The notes under the pieces were generated by a model that did no database searches, had not been told where the DNA came from, and saw nothing but the letters and a program-made list of their open reading frames with translations. From Owenia fusiformis (taxonomy: Eukaryota > Annelida > Polychaeta > Sabellida > Oweniidae), in the NCBI GenBank assembly GCA_903813345.2, contig CAIIXF020000004.1, positions 1,404,513 through 1,468,512 of the forward strand: a DNA stretch of 64,000 bases, in the 5' to 3' direction. The position numbers were made by a program, and so were the translations under genes. Below are positions 30,046-41,740 of this stretch, one piece after another; positions within the stretch are counted from its first letter, which is position 1, and every line of letters starts with the position of its first letter.

Positions 30046-32769
30046 CTGAAAAAAAATTAGTGCCACATGTATTCGATTGACAATATTAGCACCAAGCAAT
30101 CTAATGTTATGAACACATAAAATAATGAAATATTTTCAAATATAAGTGGAAACTGAACAGCTTTTTCGGAATTCAACTACCTGTGGCTTACTTGGGTCAA
30201 ATAACCTAGCAGATATAGGAAAAAGTTTGTCTAAACTTCAATCTTCATTAGATTTATTGTACCAAGTATTCAATTACCATGAAATCAAGATCATTTCTAT
30301 TTGAGTCTAGTCTCTTGTATTATTGAATCCTGTAATGCATCATATCGTGTTTAAATGAAACAAAATAAACACCAAAACTTACCGTTGTCATCTTCTTTGC
30401 AGAAATATCTCACTTCATAGTTCAGACATCGACGGTTTTTCTGTTTTCTGTTGTAACATGCTAATCCACCTTCTACAGAACAAGCAGCTTTCTTATGAAA
30501 CACCTGGCCTGTTTTGGAAGCAGGAATATGGGTCCTCACAGTCCTACATTCTATTGCAGACGGGGCTTCACATGGCAACCGCTATTTTAATTGTAAGTTG
30601 AACTTTACGTAAATCAATTGAAACAAATATTCAAATCAAATATTATAACAAACATCTTTTAATACGGACTCTTAATTATGAGCACTATATATATCTTATG
30701 CAAAATCCTACCCATTGGAATACAAATATAAAACACTTAGAAATGTTAAATATTGTAGATTGTTAGTAATTCTAGCTTATACCGTGATATACTACGTTTC
30801 AACAATCGTTTTACCTTTTCCGATCTGTAGTCTCGTGTTGTTTCAAAATCCCCATATCCGTCTGGGTAATCTCGATTCATCCATACGGACCAACCAGCAC
30901 CTGGCAAAGAAATTCATGACCAGCATTTCTCGCATTTATCTGCATAGGTCTGCATAGTTAGTGAGCTTGTTTCATAACATATCACCGAATTTCTGACCAA
31001 AGGGATTATATATATTCCTTAATTGTTTATTCAAACGAGCTTCTCAAAGGTACCAGTGGTTTAAGTGTTTGATTGACGCTTTTAATTTTAATTGGCGGAG
31101 GTGTGAGATTTGATTTACAAATAGTGTTATGACAAAAGTGTTGCCTGCATCGGGGTTAAAATAAGCCCATTGCGATATTTTGTTTCTTAAAAAGGAAATG
31201 TTTATTCGACTTCACCCTATGCAGACAGAGCCTGTGGGAAATATTGGGTGCGGCGCAAATGAGCGGAGGGTGCGGAGCTAACGGTCATTTTTGAATTTAA
31301 AATTGGGATATTTCTGAAACTAAGCCGTTTTGGGACTTCAAATATACCAAGATATGTGTATTTGACACCAAATATCAATAACATTTTGAAAATAGTAGCG
31401 CAATTCATTTTATAGCGACGCAGTATGCCTTAAACATTTCCCAGACCTATATATTTTGAGACTATCCTTTTAATACTGCGTCCCCAGCATTCATAAAAAA
31501 TGGTGTTCAAGATACACTACCCATGCAAATTATTTTTGCATCTTGGAAGCCAGGCAGTATCTGTGTGATTTTATAAAAATTCGGAAATGTTCTTCAGATA
31601 TGAGCCCCCTCTAAATATTGGGTGCGGAGGTACGTTTATGGAGCTCCTCCGCACCCAATATTTAGAGGGGGCTCATATCTGAAGAACATTTCCGAATTTT
31701 TATAAAATCACACAGATACTGCCTGGCTTCCAAGATGCAAAAATAATTTGTATAGATAGTGTACCTTGAACACCATTTTTATGAATGCTGGGGACTCAGT
31801 ATTAAAAGGATAATTTCAAAATATATAGGTCTGGGAAAGGTTTAAGGCACACTGCGTCGCTATAGAATGAATTGCGCTACTATTTTCACAATTGTATTGA
31901 TATTTGGTGTCAAATACACATATCTTGGTATATTTGAAGTCCCAAAACGGCTTAGTTTCAGAAATATCCCAAATTTAAATTCAAAAATGACCGTTAGCTC
32001 CGCACCCTCCGCTCATTTGCTCCGCACCCAATATTTCCCACAGGCTCTGTCTGCATAGGGTGGTCTTATTATTTCTAAAAAGTGGCATTTCCAAAAATAG
32101 TTGATCACATGCTTCCCCACAATATTGATAAAAACTGTAAACAAGCCAAGAACTTCATTTACTGCTTTATACACTGATTATATCCAATATGAAATATTTG
32201 TCCGTATTTGAAAATATTGACCATAATATAAAATGGAAAAGACATGAACAAGAATGTAAACCTTTCTTCAACCTCATTTTTAGATATTATGTAGTTAACT
32301 TCCATGTTACCAAAAATCATGATTCGTGAATCCATCTAAATATGCTTTTTTCAAATTTTTGTTTTCAAATTCCCCGGTCGACAGATTTATTTCATTAAAA
32401 GGAGAGGAACTGGTCAAGAGTCTAGATTTAAATAATGCATCACTCACTTTTTGGGCAGAGTATTAGACGTTGGTCATACGTAATCGAACACGTGTAATTT
32501 ACTACTAAATTGAATATTATCATGAAAATATCATATTCGAGAAAGTTTCGACTCAATCATATTTCAATTTAAGATACATAAGGTCCCACACTGTCTCGAA
32601 TGCCTTGGTGAAGTCTAGGATGTATAGTCTCACAAAAGTCATATAATACAAAGTAGTGTGTAAGAAAGTAACCTTTTTTAACAATATGAAACGTACAGGT
32701 ACCTTTGACAAAATACATTGTATTGTGCATGGCAAAGAAAAGTACCAACAAGAACATAGATTTTTTCAT
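27819..32769 (-). CDS. CILP-like secreted protein, proximal copy, frameshifted
   Basis: Gene-level entry. Exons: 32769-32703 (signal peptide), 30900-30815 and 30581-30383 (WxxW domain), 30045-27819 (rest). Phases 1, 0 and 1 agree with the paralogue at 36193-40773. CILP family proteins are secreted matrix proteins; here WSVWMNRDYPDGYGDFE and RRCLNYEVRYFC match the Trp-x-x-Trp domain of vertebrate CILP, and YTGFTGNFHFKVPRG the carboxypeptidase-regulatory-like repeat. Two defects: a run of four T at 29829-29832, where the paralogue has five, shifts the frame after VVVTE; and a 93-base in-frame deletion near 28520 removes a cysteine-rich block kept in the paralogue. Downstream of the shift, 653 codons remain open. 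That argues for a recent lesion, an allele or a base-call error rather than an old pseudogene. Confidence 0.75.
30383..30581 (-). CDS. CILP-like copy 1, WxxW domain second exon
   Basis: A 199-base exon (phase 0 to 1). It encodes LPCEAPSAIECRTV, GQVFHKKAACSVEGGLACYN and KNRRCLNYEVRYFC. The spacing of cysteines and the CxNxxVRxxC end match the vertebrate CILP WxxW domain. Confidence 0.8.
30815..30900 (-). CDS. CILP-like copy 1, WxxW domain first exon
   Basis: An 86-base exon (phase 1 to 0) between tttgccag and gaaaag|gtaaaa. It encodes AGWSVWMNRDYPDGYGDFET then TRDYRSEK, the Trp-x-x-Trp-x-Asn-x-Asp core that names the domain. Too short to appear as an open frame. Confidence 0.8.
31213..32062. 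mobile_element. large foldback element, 850 bp palindrome, in intron 1 of CILP-like copy 1
   Basis: The left arm, 31213 (CACCCTATGCAGACAGAGCC) to about 31630, and the right arm, about 31645 to 32062 (GGCTCTGTCTGCATAGGGTG), are near-perfect inverted repeats of about 415 bp around a 15-base loop at tacgtttatggagct. It carries two mirror-image 63-aa frames, which are by-products of the palindrome. No transposase. Confidence 0.85.
32703..32769 (-). CDS. CILP-like copy 1, signal-peptide exon
   Basis: ATG at 32769, chosen because it aligns with ATG 40773 of copy 2. It encodes MKKSMFLLVLFFAMHNTMYF then VK: a basic start and hydrophobic core of a signal peptide. The donor aaag|gtacct leaves phase 1 and joins GAGWSVW. 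Confidence 0.75.
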
Positions 32770-32837
32770 TTTGTCGACTGATGCCACTTGTTGTTCTTAT
32801 TCTGACGTTTCCTTCGGAGTCGATGGCGTTTTAACTA

Positions 32838-32845
32838 CATATACA
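32838..32845 (-). promoter_or_regulatory. possible TATA box of CILP-like copy 1
   Basis: TGTATATG on the minus strand, about 70 bases upstream of the ATG, at the same relative place as TATATATA in copy 2. It is weaker than the copy 2 box. Confidence 0.35.
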
Positions 32846-33539
32846 GGTTTTAATATAATTACCAGTTTGATCATTTATTGCATTTTTATGAATGTTGTTT
32901 TATTACGATATTCTATAAGCCATTGTGTACAAGTCACGTTGTTGAAGTTGACATTACGTGCTAGTGTTCAACTTCTCGATTCTTTCACTAAAATAGTAAT
33001 ATAACCTTCCTGGTACAAATGTTATTTCCACTACCAAGGCTGTCAAGGGACATTCGATGCCAAAATATACCAGTTCATCAAGGATAACTTTATTCATTTA
33101 ATCACAGAAACACTTTACATATGGACGTTCTAGAGGTGTGTTGTTTTGTATCAGGACAATGTGTCCTTAATGGTAGAAGAGAAGATTGGAATAACCTCAG
33201 GGTTCAAAGAAGACTTATGTAATGCAAAGCTAAATCCGTTTTGAGAAGACACCGTCGATGATTGGTTGAGGGTTTGATACTATCAAATTGATAGTATCTT
33301 TTTGGTTCGAATCGTAGTTTAGGACATCATGTCTTGTTTTCCGATATCAGGTTGTATTCTTTACTTTTCTGTACTTACTTATCTAGTATATGTTGCTATT
33401 TCCTTCTGTGTTGTGTACTACGCTTTTATCGTCCCCTTGGCACTCGTGTCTGCATGTATTCTAGTGGGTGCAGTTTGTATACGTGTAACTGTACATACAT
33501 TCCCTGATTTTTATCTATATGAACTAACTTTATGATGAA

Positions 33540-34520
33540 TTTTCATACCTGTAATGAAAATAATCATGTTTGTTTTAAATGGTGACATTTTGCACGTCAG
33601 ATCATCATTTAAATATTAATATTAACAGTGTTTTAAAAAGGAAGTGTTGCTGAGTGCGATGTTAATAATATGTTTCAAAGTTTCAAATACTGTTTACTGC
33701 AAAATGAAACGTTATGTCCTGCAATAAAGTTCGTCCTCCGATCATAGTGCTCCTGGCATCAGCCTTCAAGGTTTTCTCCATGTGGCTATATTTGGTAAAT
33801 TCACACTGTGTGCATGGGGTCTTTAGATAAAGTAAACATACATGGACAGAACCATAGGAGACAGGTTACCTGAAAAAGAAGATAGATATAATATATTTTC
33901 TCAAAACAAGGACTGTCAGACGGTTCAAAATGTAATTGCCTACCCTGGCTGAAATCAGCTCTGAAATGACAATTACTGCATTCAAGGCTGATTTTGTAGG
34001 AAATAGATCTGTCAATCGTTCTACATGAGAGTTCTTACCCTAAATATACATGCTCAAGTATAAATCCATCAGATTCTACCCCCAGGAATGTCCATTTCAA
34101 CTGTACATCAACCGCGCGAGGAAATAAAACAAATCCGTACTTCACTTATTACTTGGATTATTATGCTGTCATTTTTACATCAACAAGTACATTTTTTGAG
34201 AAACTAATATATCGTAGTGTTAGTAAAATCTACTTACGATTCAAGAAGTATTTCTTGTAAAATTACTGCTTTCGAAATATTATAAACTTTTGTCGGAAAC
34301 ACCTGCCAACGTGCTACTAAGAACTGAATGAATTCTGGTAATTTGATTGGATAAACAAAATAGATCCCGGGGAAGGAAATTCCCGTGAGACACGATAGAA
34401 AAGTATGGGAGATCAGCTGTCGAAGAAGCTGCCCAATCAGTTCAACTAAATGCTTAATTTTAAGATGGATTTTAGTCCAAATTTTATAGACTAATATTCA
34501 CCGGCAAATGCTGAAGCAGG
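33540..34520. other. duplicated upstream flank, then intergenic sequence
   Basis: 33560-33770 matches 41320-41530 upstream of copy 2 (shared words: ttgcacgtc, agtgttttaaaaa/ctgtgttttgaaaa, ttaataatatgtttca, cctgcaataaagttcgtcct and its diverged partner). This shows that about 1 kb of 5' flank was included in the gene duplication. Nothing is recognised between 33780 and 34520. Confidence 0.5.
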
Positions 34521-34529
34521 GTTTTTCAA

Positions 34530-35100
34530 TATGCTTGCTCATTTTAAATGGCCGCCATTTTTCGTAATAATGAAATGTTCGATAACTCAAATATAAATTT
34601 ATGGTTTGTTTAAACTTTTATATCTTGTTGCTTTAGGACTGCTTGGAAAGAGATTTTAAAGATGGCTGCTCCATTCAAAATGACTGAAATTTTTCATGAA
34701 AATGTCATTTTTTAATACTAGTTATAGGATTTGTTAAGAGACTAATGTCAAAAGAAGGAATTCCCAATATGACCACTCAAATCAAAATGGCAGCCATTTT
34801 TTTGTTAAAAATGTAATCTTTGATAACTTAAATACCAACTTTCAGATTTGATCCAGGTTGTATGTGCCAATCCTTATTAGCATAGGACAAGAATGATCAA
34901 GAATGACTAATTGTGGTCAAGAATTTAAGATGGTTACCATTTTTCGAGAAAATTATGTTTTGTTTTGATAACACAAATACCAGTTACTAGATTTGGTCTA
35001 ACTTTATTTTTGCTATAATGTAATGTCCAAATGACAAGATATTTGATAAAACATAGTATGATTGGAGAATTTCAATGGTGTTGCTGTTTTTCTAGTATTT
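34530..35100. repeat. degenerate tandem repeat, about 3-4 units
   Basis: Loose repeats combine atggc(a/c)gccattttt, tttgataact(c/t)aaata and agatttg(g/a)t words at intervals of about 150-180 bases. Strongly diverged. Confidence 0.4.
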
Positions 35101-35344
35101 AGTTCTGAATAAGAATAGTTTTTCTCTTGAGTAAATAAATACTGCCATAGCACGTGTCCACTTTTAGCCATTTTGATGCAGTATAAGGCGTTCTTCCCTT
35201 CAATAACATTTTATAGTGTTCTACTGGGATATCTTACAATTTATTTTCAATTCCGAATAAACAAAGTTTCTGTCTTGAGTGAATAAATTCCGCCATAGTA
35301 CATGTCCATGTTTAGTCATTTTAATGCAATATTAATAATCCGCT

Positions 35345-36192
35345 GATCCTGTAAATTTATATTTCTGTTAAACAGGACGATAAAATTTGCAATCCTTTAA
35401 TTTTGGAATATATTTCGAGTTTCGATGAAAGGATCGGTAGCGATATGGTGAACTAAATTAAACACGTTTTTTCCTAAAGTAGTCATGAAAAAAGTACGCA
35501 TCGTTAGTTCTACAGTCAACTTTTGAATGTTAACAATTTAGTTCAAAAAATATATATCTACTATTGTTTAAGAAAACACATCAGACACTGTCTTTTGTTC
35601 TTAGTACCATATGTTCAAAGAAATATCTTTCCAAACTTTTATTAATCATTTAAATTCAAGTTCATTTATCAATGTGTCTTGTTATGTGCCTTGATACAAT
35701 GAACATTCAACAAAGATAATCAATTAACATTTGCGTTGAACTTTTATCAATATAATACAAGGTATACTTTAATCTATGATATATTTTCTGGATAACTTCC
35801 CTTTATATATTTAATAACTTTGATATTGAGAGATTTCAGTACATGGTGTATATCTCATTTTGCTCCAACAAGGTCTGGATAGATGTTTTATTTTATTTTC
35901 AAGAATTGGTATAAAAGAACAGAAAAAGATTGCAGAAAAACAAAAATGTAAAATATTCATAAATAATTTTCAGATTGTTGTCAATCGGTGACCATTACAC
36001 TCAGGGTGTATTTTTACAAACTGTTTTCATTACTTGGTTAAAGAGCAAAACAATGTTGAATTAAGTTTGCCATATCTCTACCAATCCTTTTCTTTTTTGG
36101 GGTAAATAGAGTGTTCAATATGGACTGCATTTAGGTTCAAAAGTTTCACGATTAATATTGCCTTGTATTCGTCCAATGTTGAAGCTATTAAA
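35345..36192. other. 3' flank of CILP-like copy 2
   Basis: AT-rich. A minus-strand AATAAA (tttatt near 35890) about 300 bases after the stop could serve as polyadenylation signal. No other feature was recognised. Confidence 0.35.
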
Positions 36193-38504
36193 TTATCCTG
36201 ATGGAGTCGGCTGACATTGCACTGTTAAACCAACTCCTGTCGAGGGTAAAGGAACAGCACAATTTGTACTTCCTAACAATATGTCACTGCATTCACATCT
36301 CGCCTTTGCCATGTCCTTAGCGGTATTCATAGCAGTTTTATCAGCAAAGTATAACCCAGTAGAAACACCTCCGTGGCTCGATCCCAAGGGAGGTTGAAAT
36401 GCAAACAGATGTGTGCTAGATGCAACTTGGAAATCGGCAAGATCAGGAAGGACACTGCCTATGCTACATCCGGTACCTTGGACATCAATTTCAACAAGGG
36501 TAATTGCATTCCCCGGTGGAGGAAATATAGGACCACTTCCTTTAAATTCTAGACACACTGTCTTACTTGAAGTCGTATCCTCACGTATACCATATATATC
36601 CCCGGTGCTACTGTCTTTTGACGTTGCCGTAACTGAGGATTCATCTGCAGAGCTGCCTACCATCACTCTCAGTTTAATGTACCACGCCCAATATACTGTT
36701 GGCGCTTGAGGAAACCAGGCCAATGGCCAAAGTGCTGGTGTACCAGGACAAACAGGTGCGATTCCTATGATTGGCTGTGCCGTCAAACAGACTGAGTACT
36801 CGTGCAATGTATTTGGATCTCTATAAAACCTGTAATGAGAATCAGAAGATGTTGCCTCCTGACATCGTACTGATGACCACCAGGCGTGATATTGACATTT
36901 AACTGAGTCACACAAGAAACACCGTGGGTTCGCTGGATTAGGGCAATTACTGCTACAGTATGCTGGGCTCTCGCAAAAGTTGTCTACGCTATGGTAGACT
37001 GGTCCATTGGTGTTAGAAGTAGGGGCACCTAGAGTAGCGGTTGTCTCGAGTGGTCTATTGTGTGTAGTTGAAGGACCAGCGCCAGTAAATTCTGGGATGC
37101 TGTTGACGACAAGGTACGTTGGAAGACTCCCTCCTAGTGTAGCTGAGGGTGAAAATGCACCGTTTTCATTTTCAGCAAACAAGTAAGCGTGTATATTTGA
37201 TGCTCCACACACAGTCAAGATACAATTTTTGGCCGACCTAACTTGCGATTTTCCCTCGAACGACATTCCTCCAGTTGTAATCATGTCCCAAGATGGTCCA
37301 TATCCAGGCCTTGAACCCAGTGCAATGACAGTCAAGTCAGTAGAAGATGTCCATGGTATTTCTGTGCTGAATGACGCATCTGTGTAGACTCTCGTGTTTA
37401 TAAAACAAAAATTCAAATTTGGCCGATCAAAGTTTATCCAGTACCTGTCAGTTATGACTGCATTTCCGACTAAGAAAGTACTTGGAAAGTTTGCTTTTGA
37501 ACGCTTTTGTCTACCTGTTCCCTGTTCAAGCGGGGTCGGATCTCCCCATCGACCAGATGCCCCATTCAAGGTGTATACCTGTACAGGGGGAATTTGGGTT
37601 TGGTCAATAAAATCTGCTCTAATCGCTACATCAATACTTCCATTTAATGTTACCTCAGTGCCATCCAATTCCTCAAAGCCCAACCGAAACATTCCTGAAG
37701 TCTGCAGGGGTCCCGTATTACCATTTGTATCTTCATATGTTAGGTCTCCTGGCATCGAATTTATTGATGAAAGGTTCCTCGGGTCAACAAAGTTCATAAA
37801 AGCATTGAGTTTGCCAGTGAAACGTTTTCCCTTACTGTCTACAAATTGACCCGGTGGAGTTAAAATCTGAACAAAAGGTTCGCTTGAGTCTTCTTTTACT
37901 GTTGCAATTGTAAGTCGATTAGTTTTCCTTGAGTCAATCTGCGTCGGATTTTGTTTTCTCATCATAGGAATGTCTCTATAAAATGCTCCAATATGACCTA
38001 CAGGTATTTGAAACGCTTTTGTTGCAGGTGTCAGCTTTTGAGGGAACCATCGACTCGGTTTCACGTTCACAACAATTCGTGTTACTCCTCGTGGCACTTT
38101 GAAGTAAAAGTTCCCAGTGAAACCTGTATAGGTTTTAAAATCACTTCCCAGTAATACCTCGCCAAAGATCAGTGGCTCATTGGAATCAACACCAAATGCC
38201 CTTCCATAGAAAACCACGGACGTATCTTGCGTAGACACTTCCCCTGTCTCTTTGTCTTTAACTTGGTTGCAAACAATACAGCCACATTTTTCCGTCACCA
38301 CAACATTGATTGTAATATCATTTTCACATCGTACGACGACTGTATTTTGTGAAGTTGGGCCACAACAATATTCTGGTTCATTATTGTATCGCCTTTCAGC
38401 TGTTTGATTCTTGCACGAGCTTTCACTACATATTTTCACATCAAAAGTTCTAGGTTTGCATCCACGAGGGAGCTCCTGTACATGCGATTCTGGCTCAGAA
38501 CAAA
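36193..38504 (-). CDS. CILP-like copy 2, last exon
   Basis: Acceptor taatttttcag, phase 1, opening VCSEPESHVQELPRGC. The junction CGCIVCNQVKDKETGEVSTQ is intact; this is where copy 1 is shifted. Ends QPTPSG-stop, as in copy 1. Confidence 0.85.
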
Positions 38505-40773
38505 CTGAAAAATTATCAATTCGTACCACATGTATTCGATTGAAAATATATAACAGGATATATGAATTTAGCACCATGCAAAGAAGATTGATTGGCTAAT
38601 GTTATGAAATTTCATTCAACTCTTTTGGTAATTACCAGTAGCTATTTTGGGTCAAATAACATTGCAGATATTAAAAGATTGTTCCTCTAAACTTCATAAT
38701 TCATTAGATTCCTTGTATCATTTTCCCCATAACATGTGCTTTGTTTCATCCTGGTGCAAAGATTATTTGTACTTGAATCTAGTCTATTATATTATTGTAT
38801 CCTGTATCATGGATTCTATTGTATTCAAATGAAGTAAGATAAATACTAACCGTTGTCTTCTTCTGGGCAGAAATATCTCACTTCATAGTTCAGACATCGA
38901 CGGTTTTTCTGTTTTCTGTTGTAACATGCTAATCCACCTATTACAGAACAGGCAGCTTTCTTATGAAACACCTGGCCTGTTTTGGTAGCAGGAATATGGG
39001 TCCTCACAGTCCTACATTCTATTGCAGACGGGGCTTCACATGGCAATCGCTTGAATATAACAATATGACAATATGATAATCTTATGCCTGAGTCACATTT
39101 GCTGCGATTCATCGGCTGGCGCCCGGCCGAATGAGTATCCTGTTCAAAGCTGAATACATTTGTGAACAGGATACTCAATTGGCCGATCGCCGGCCGATGA
39201 ATCGGAGCAAATGTGACCCAGGCATTACCCATGTTTGTATGGATTAAGACGTATATCATGCATGTTAGGTGAATATATAGAGGAGGGCCAGAGGGCCTGA
39301 GAGAAATATTATATTGTCACGAGGAATAGACCCATATGTAATCCCGACCAGTAAATAAGCTTTTTATTTCATGATATTCATGACTGAACATCCATATCTG
39401 ATTTTTGTATGAAACAAAAGTAGACTATATATTTAGTCTTCAAAATATGACTTTACGGCAAAAACCCGAGAGTCGAATACAAATTTCGTGAGCAGAATTG
39501 GGAGGTAAATACTATTTTCGTGGGTGGGATCGGGCGGGACATACGATTTTTTCAATATATAAATATTTCAGGGTGTTATTCACCGGGAATTAGTAGTATC
39601 TTGGGATGAATAATTAATATGAAAATCATAATGTCATATTTAGCAACAATTTTTTTTACTTATGACCATAACATATATATCATGCTATGAATCCACCTAT
39701 ATATCATATCTATCATTAAAACTAACATGAAACATTGTAAAATGTTAGTAATGCGTGGGTAGTAACGTGTCATCATATTTTTAATGCAAGCCATAGCAGA
39801 CTTACCCCTTCCTTCCTGAAGTCCCGTGTTGTTTCAAAATCCCCCTTTCCACTTGGGTAGTCTCGGTTCAACCAAACAGACCAACCAGCCCCTGGAAAGA
39901 ACAATTCACGATGAGGAATCTCGCTACGTTTGAAATAATTTCTGACCAAAGTGCATAAACTCTTTAATTATTTATTAAAATAAGCGTTTCAATGGAACCG
40001 TTGATTTAATCAATGAATGACGTTTAAATTTCAGTTTGCAGAATACGGCAATCTGATCGAGCTTACAATTGCATGCCCATTCGTGTTATGTCAAAAGGGT
40101 TGCCTACATTAGACAATAGATCCTTATAGACTGTGAATATGGATATTTAAGAAAATACTAAAATACTAGAATTTCTTGCAATGATCCCTCACAAGTCTTA
40201 AATACACATAGAACAGCCAAAATAATTCGGCGCCGTTTAGACATCGAAAAATTCGGCGCTGTTCCGGAACCGTTTCGGCACCGAAACCTTTCGACACCAA
40301 CATTTGCCACCGAACTAGTCAGTCCATTTGGTACCGAAACGGCACCGAAATTTGGCATCGAAACGGCGTCGAAAATCAGATTGCATTTTGGGGGTGTACC
40401 CCTTGGCATGCGTATTTCTTTATTAAAAAGGATAGAAATTGCTTGTAATGGGAGACCATTAAATAATTTCGTTTTATATAGTAATTAGTGAGTAATAACT
40501 AGTAAATTTAAATCCGAACAACGACACATCCCCATCCCTATTCGAAAAGGTTTAGACTAAACAGATATGTCAATGATAAGAGTCAAAGGACCCGGCCTGT
40601 CTTGAATGCCTCAGTTTATGGTCTAAAATGAACACAAAAGTCATATATTAAAAAATTGTATTGTGTGAACGTTGTTAAACTCTCGAGATATGAAAACAAC
40701 ACCTACCTTTAACGAAATACATCGTGTAGTGTATGGCACAGAAAAATGCCAATAAGACCTTCAATTTTTCCAT
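36193..40773 (-). CDS. CILP-like secreted protein, distal copy, intact
   Basis: Gene-level entry. Exons: 40773-40707, 39891-39806, 39049-38851, 38504-36193, in all 2,664 bases or 887 residues plus stop, with consistent phases (1, 0, 1) and no defect. Signal peptide 1-22; WxxW domain about 23-115 (AGWSVWLNRDYPSGKGDFET through NRRCLNYEVRYFC); a Cys-rich thrombospondin-1-like remnant about 118-190; then a carboxypeptidase-regulatory-like repeat with YTGFTGNFYFKVPRG; then a long region shared with CILP-type proteins. A cysteine block (CESPAYCSSNCPNP then RCFLCDSVKC) near nt 36882-36990 is absent from copy 1. Vertebrate CILPs are shorter or longer depending on processing and bind growth factors in cartilage matrix; only an extracellular matrix role is inferred here. 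The reading frame of the last exon also runs past its acceptor, so the open-frame start overstates the exon. Confidence 0.85.
38851..39049 (-). CDS. CILP-like copy 2, WxxW domain second exon
   Basis: 199 bases, almost identical to 30383-30581 (LPCEAPSAIECRTVRTHIPA, then GLACYNRKQKNRRCLNYEV). It is the best conserved exon between the two paralogues. Confidence 0.85.
39085..39224. mobile_element. PIF/Harbinger-type MITE in CILP-like intron 2
   Basis: 140-bp element with inverted ends TGCCTGAGTCACATTTGCTG and GAGCAAATGTGACCCAGGCA, flanked on both sides by TTA (39082-39084 and 39225-39227), the target duplication typical of PIF/Harbinger. A fragment (aatcggagcaaatgtgacct) is also at 50907-50930. 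Confidence 0.75.
39806..39891 (-). CDS. CILP-like copy 2, WxxW domain first exon
   Basis: 86 bases between tctttccag and the donor ggtaag, encoding AGWSVWLNRDYPSGKGDFET then TRDFRKEG. Same phases as copy 1. Confidence 0.8.
40225..40385. repeat. palindromic-word array (ttcggtaccgaaa type)
   Basis: About ten variants of ttcggcgccg, tttcggcaccgaaa, ggtaccgaaacggcaccgaa within 160 bases, in intron 1 of CILP-like copy 2. Similar in style but not in sequence to the arrays at 21460 and 41565. Confidence 0.6.
40707..40773 (-). CDS. CILP-like copy 2, signal-peptide exon
   Basis: ATG 40773 opens MEKLKVLLAFFCAIHYTMYF then VK, a signal peptide; the donor aaag|gtaggt leaves phase 1. It is colinear with 32703-32769. 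Confidence 0.75.
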
Positions 40774-40850
40774 TCTGGCTTCTGAAGCTAACGGTTGCTG
40801 TTACGATGTCGTTAATTTGGACTCGACGAACTTTAGAAGAGCGTTGTATC

Positions 40851-40858
40851 TATATATA
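40851..40858 (-). promoter_or_regulatory. TATA box of CILP-like copy 2
   Basis: TATATATA on the minus strand about 78 bases upstream of the ATG, placing transcription start around 40820-40830. Position is conserved in copy 1. Confidence 0.45.
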
Positions 40859-41564
40859 CAAGCGTATACAGGTATAAATTTAATTGGCAGTGTTCTTCAT
40901 TTATTGAAATGTGTGATTGTTGTTGCCAATTGCTATTTTATTACGAGATTTTACGAGGTATTGTGCGCAAGTCACGTATGTTCTAAGGACGTCTGGTTTT
41001 GGATTGTGATGAAGAGTTGTTGATTAATGATATCTTGTCTTAGTGGTTTGGGTCAGAGTCTTAAATATTATAGTTCGTTTTCCTTATATCTGATTGTCCT
41101 CTAATCGTTTTATATTTTTTCTTTTTCAATATTTTTGTATTGGGTGATACGCCTTAGCGTTCCCTCTTTGGCACTCTTGCTTGCATAAATTGAAGTAAGT
41201 GCATTTTGTATACGTGAATACGTGCATACATTCCCTAGTGTGTCTACTATGAATACTCAAATACGAATTACAATTTTATGATGTGTTTTCACACCAGTCA
41301 TAAAGACTCATAAAGTAATGGAAATACGCATGTATCTTTCTGAATGGTGATGCCTTGCACGTCGGATCACCAATATAATCATTCATATTAACTGTGTTTT
41401 GAAAAAGAAAGAGTTGCTGGGTACGATTTTAATAATATGTTTCATTATATCAAATAAAGTTAATAGCAACATTTAAATTACAATGTCGTGCAATAATTTT
41501 TGTCCTCGGAATATAATGCTCCAAACATTAGTTACTACACCCCCAATCCGCATCATCATCTAAC

Positions 41565-41740
41565 AACGCTGTACAACGTTGTTAACAACGCTGTACAACG
41601 TCGTTTGAACAACGTTGACAAGTGTCGTTCGAGTACAGTGTTGTACAACGTTGTTTGACCAACAACGTTGTTCAACGTTGTTTGAACAGTATTGTACAAC
41701 GTTGTTTCTTGAACGGTACCGTACAGCGCCGTTTTATAGG
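41565..41740. repeat. palindromic-word array (acaacgttgt type), locus 1
   Basis: Dense variants of acaacgttgt, acaacgctgt and ttgttcaacgttgtttga, with 10-base self-complementary words in tandem. A second array of the same family is at 51040-51275. Confidence 0.7.

Noticed and set aside
31217-32058. Two mirror-image 63-residue frames
   Set aside because: Produced by the 850-bp palindrome; the reading frame is not supported otherwise.
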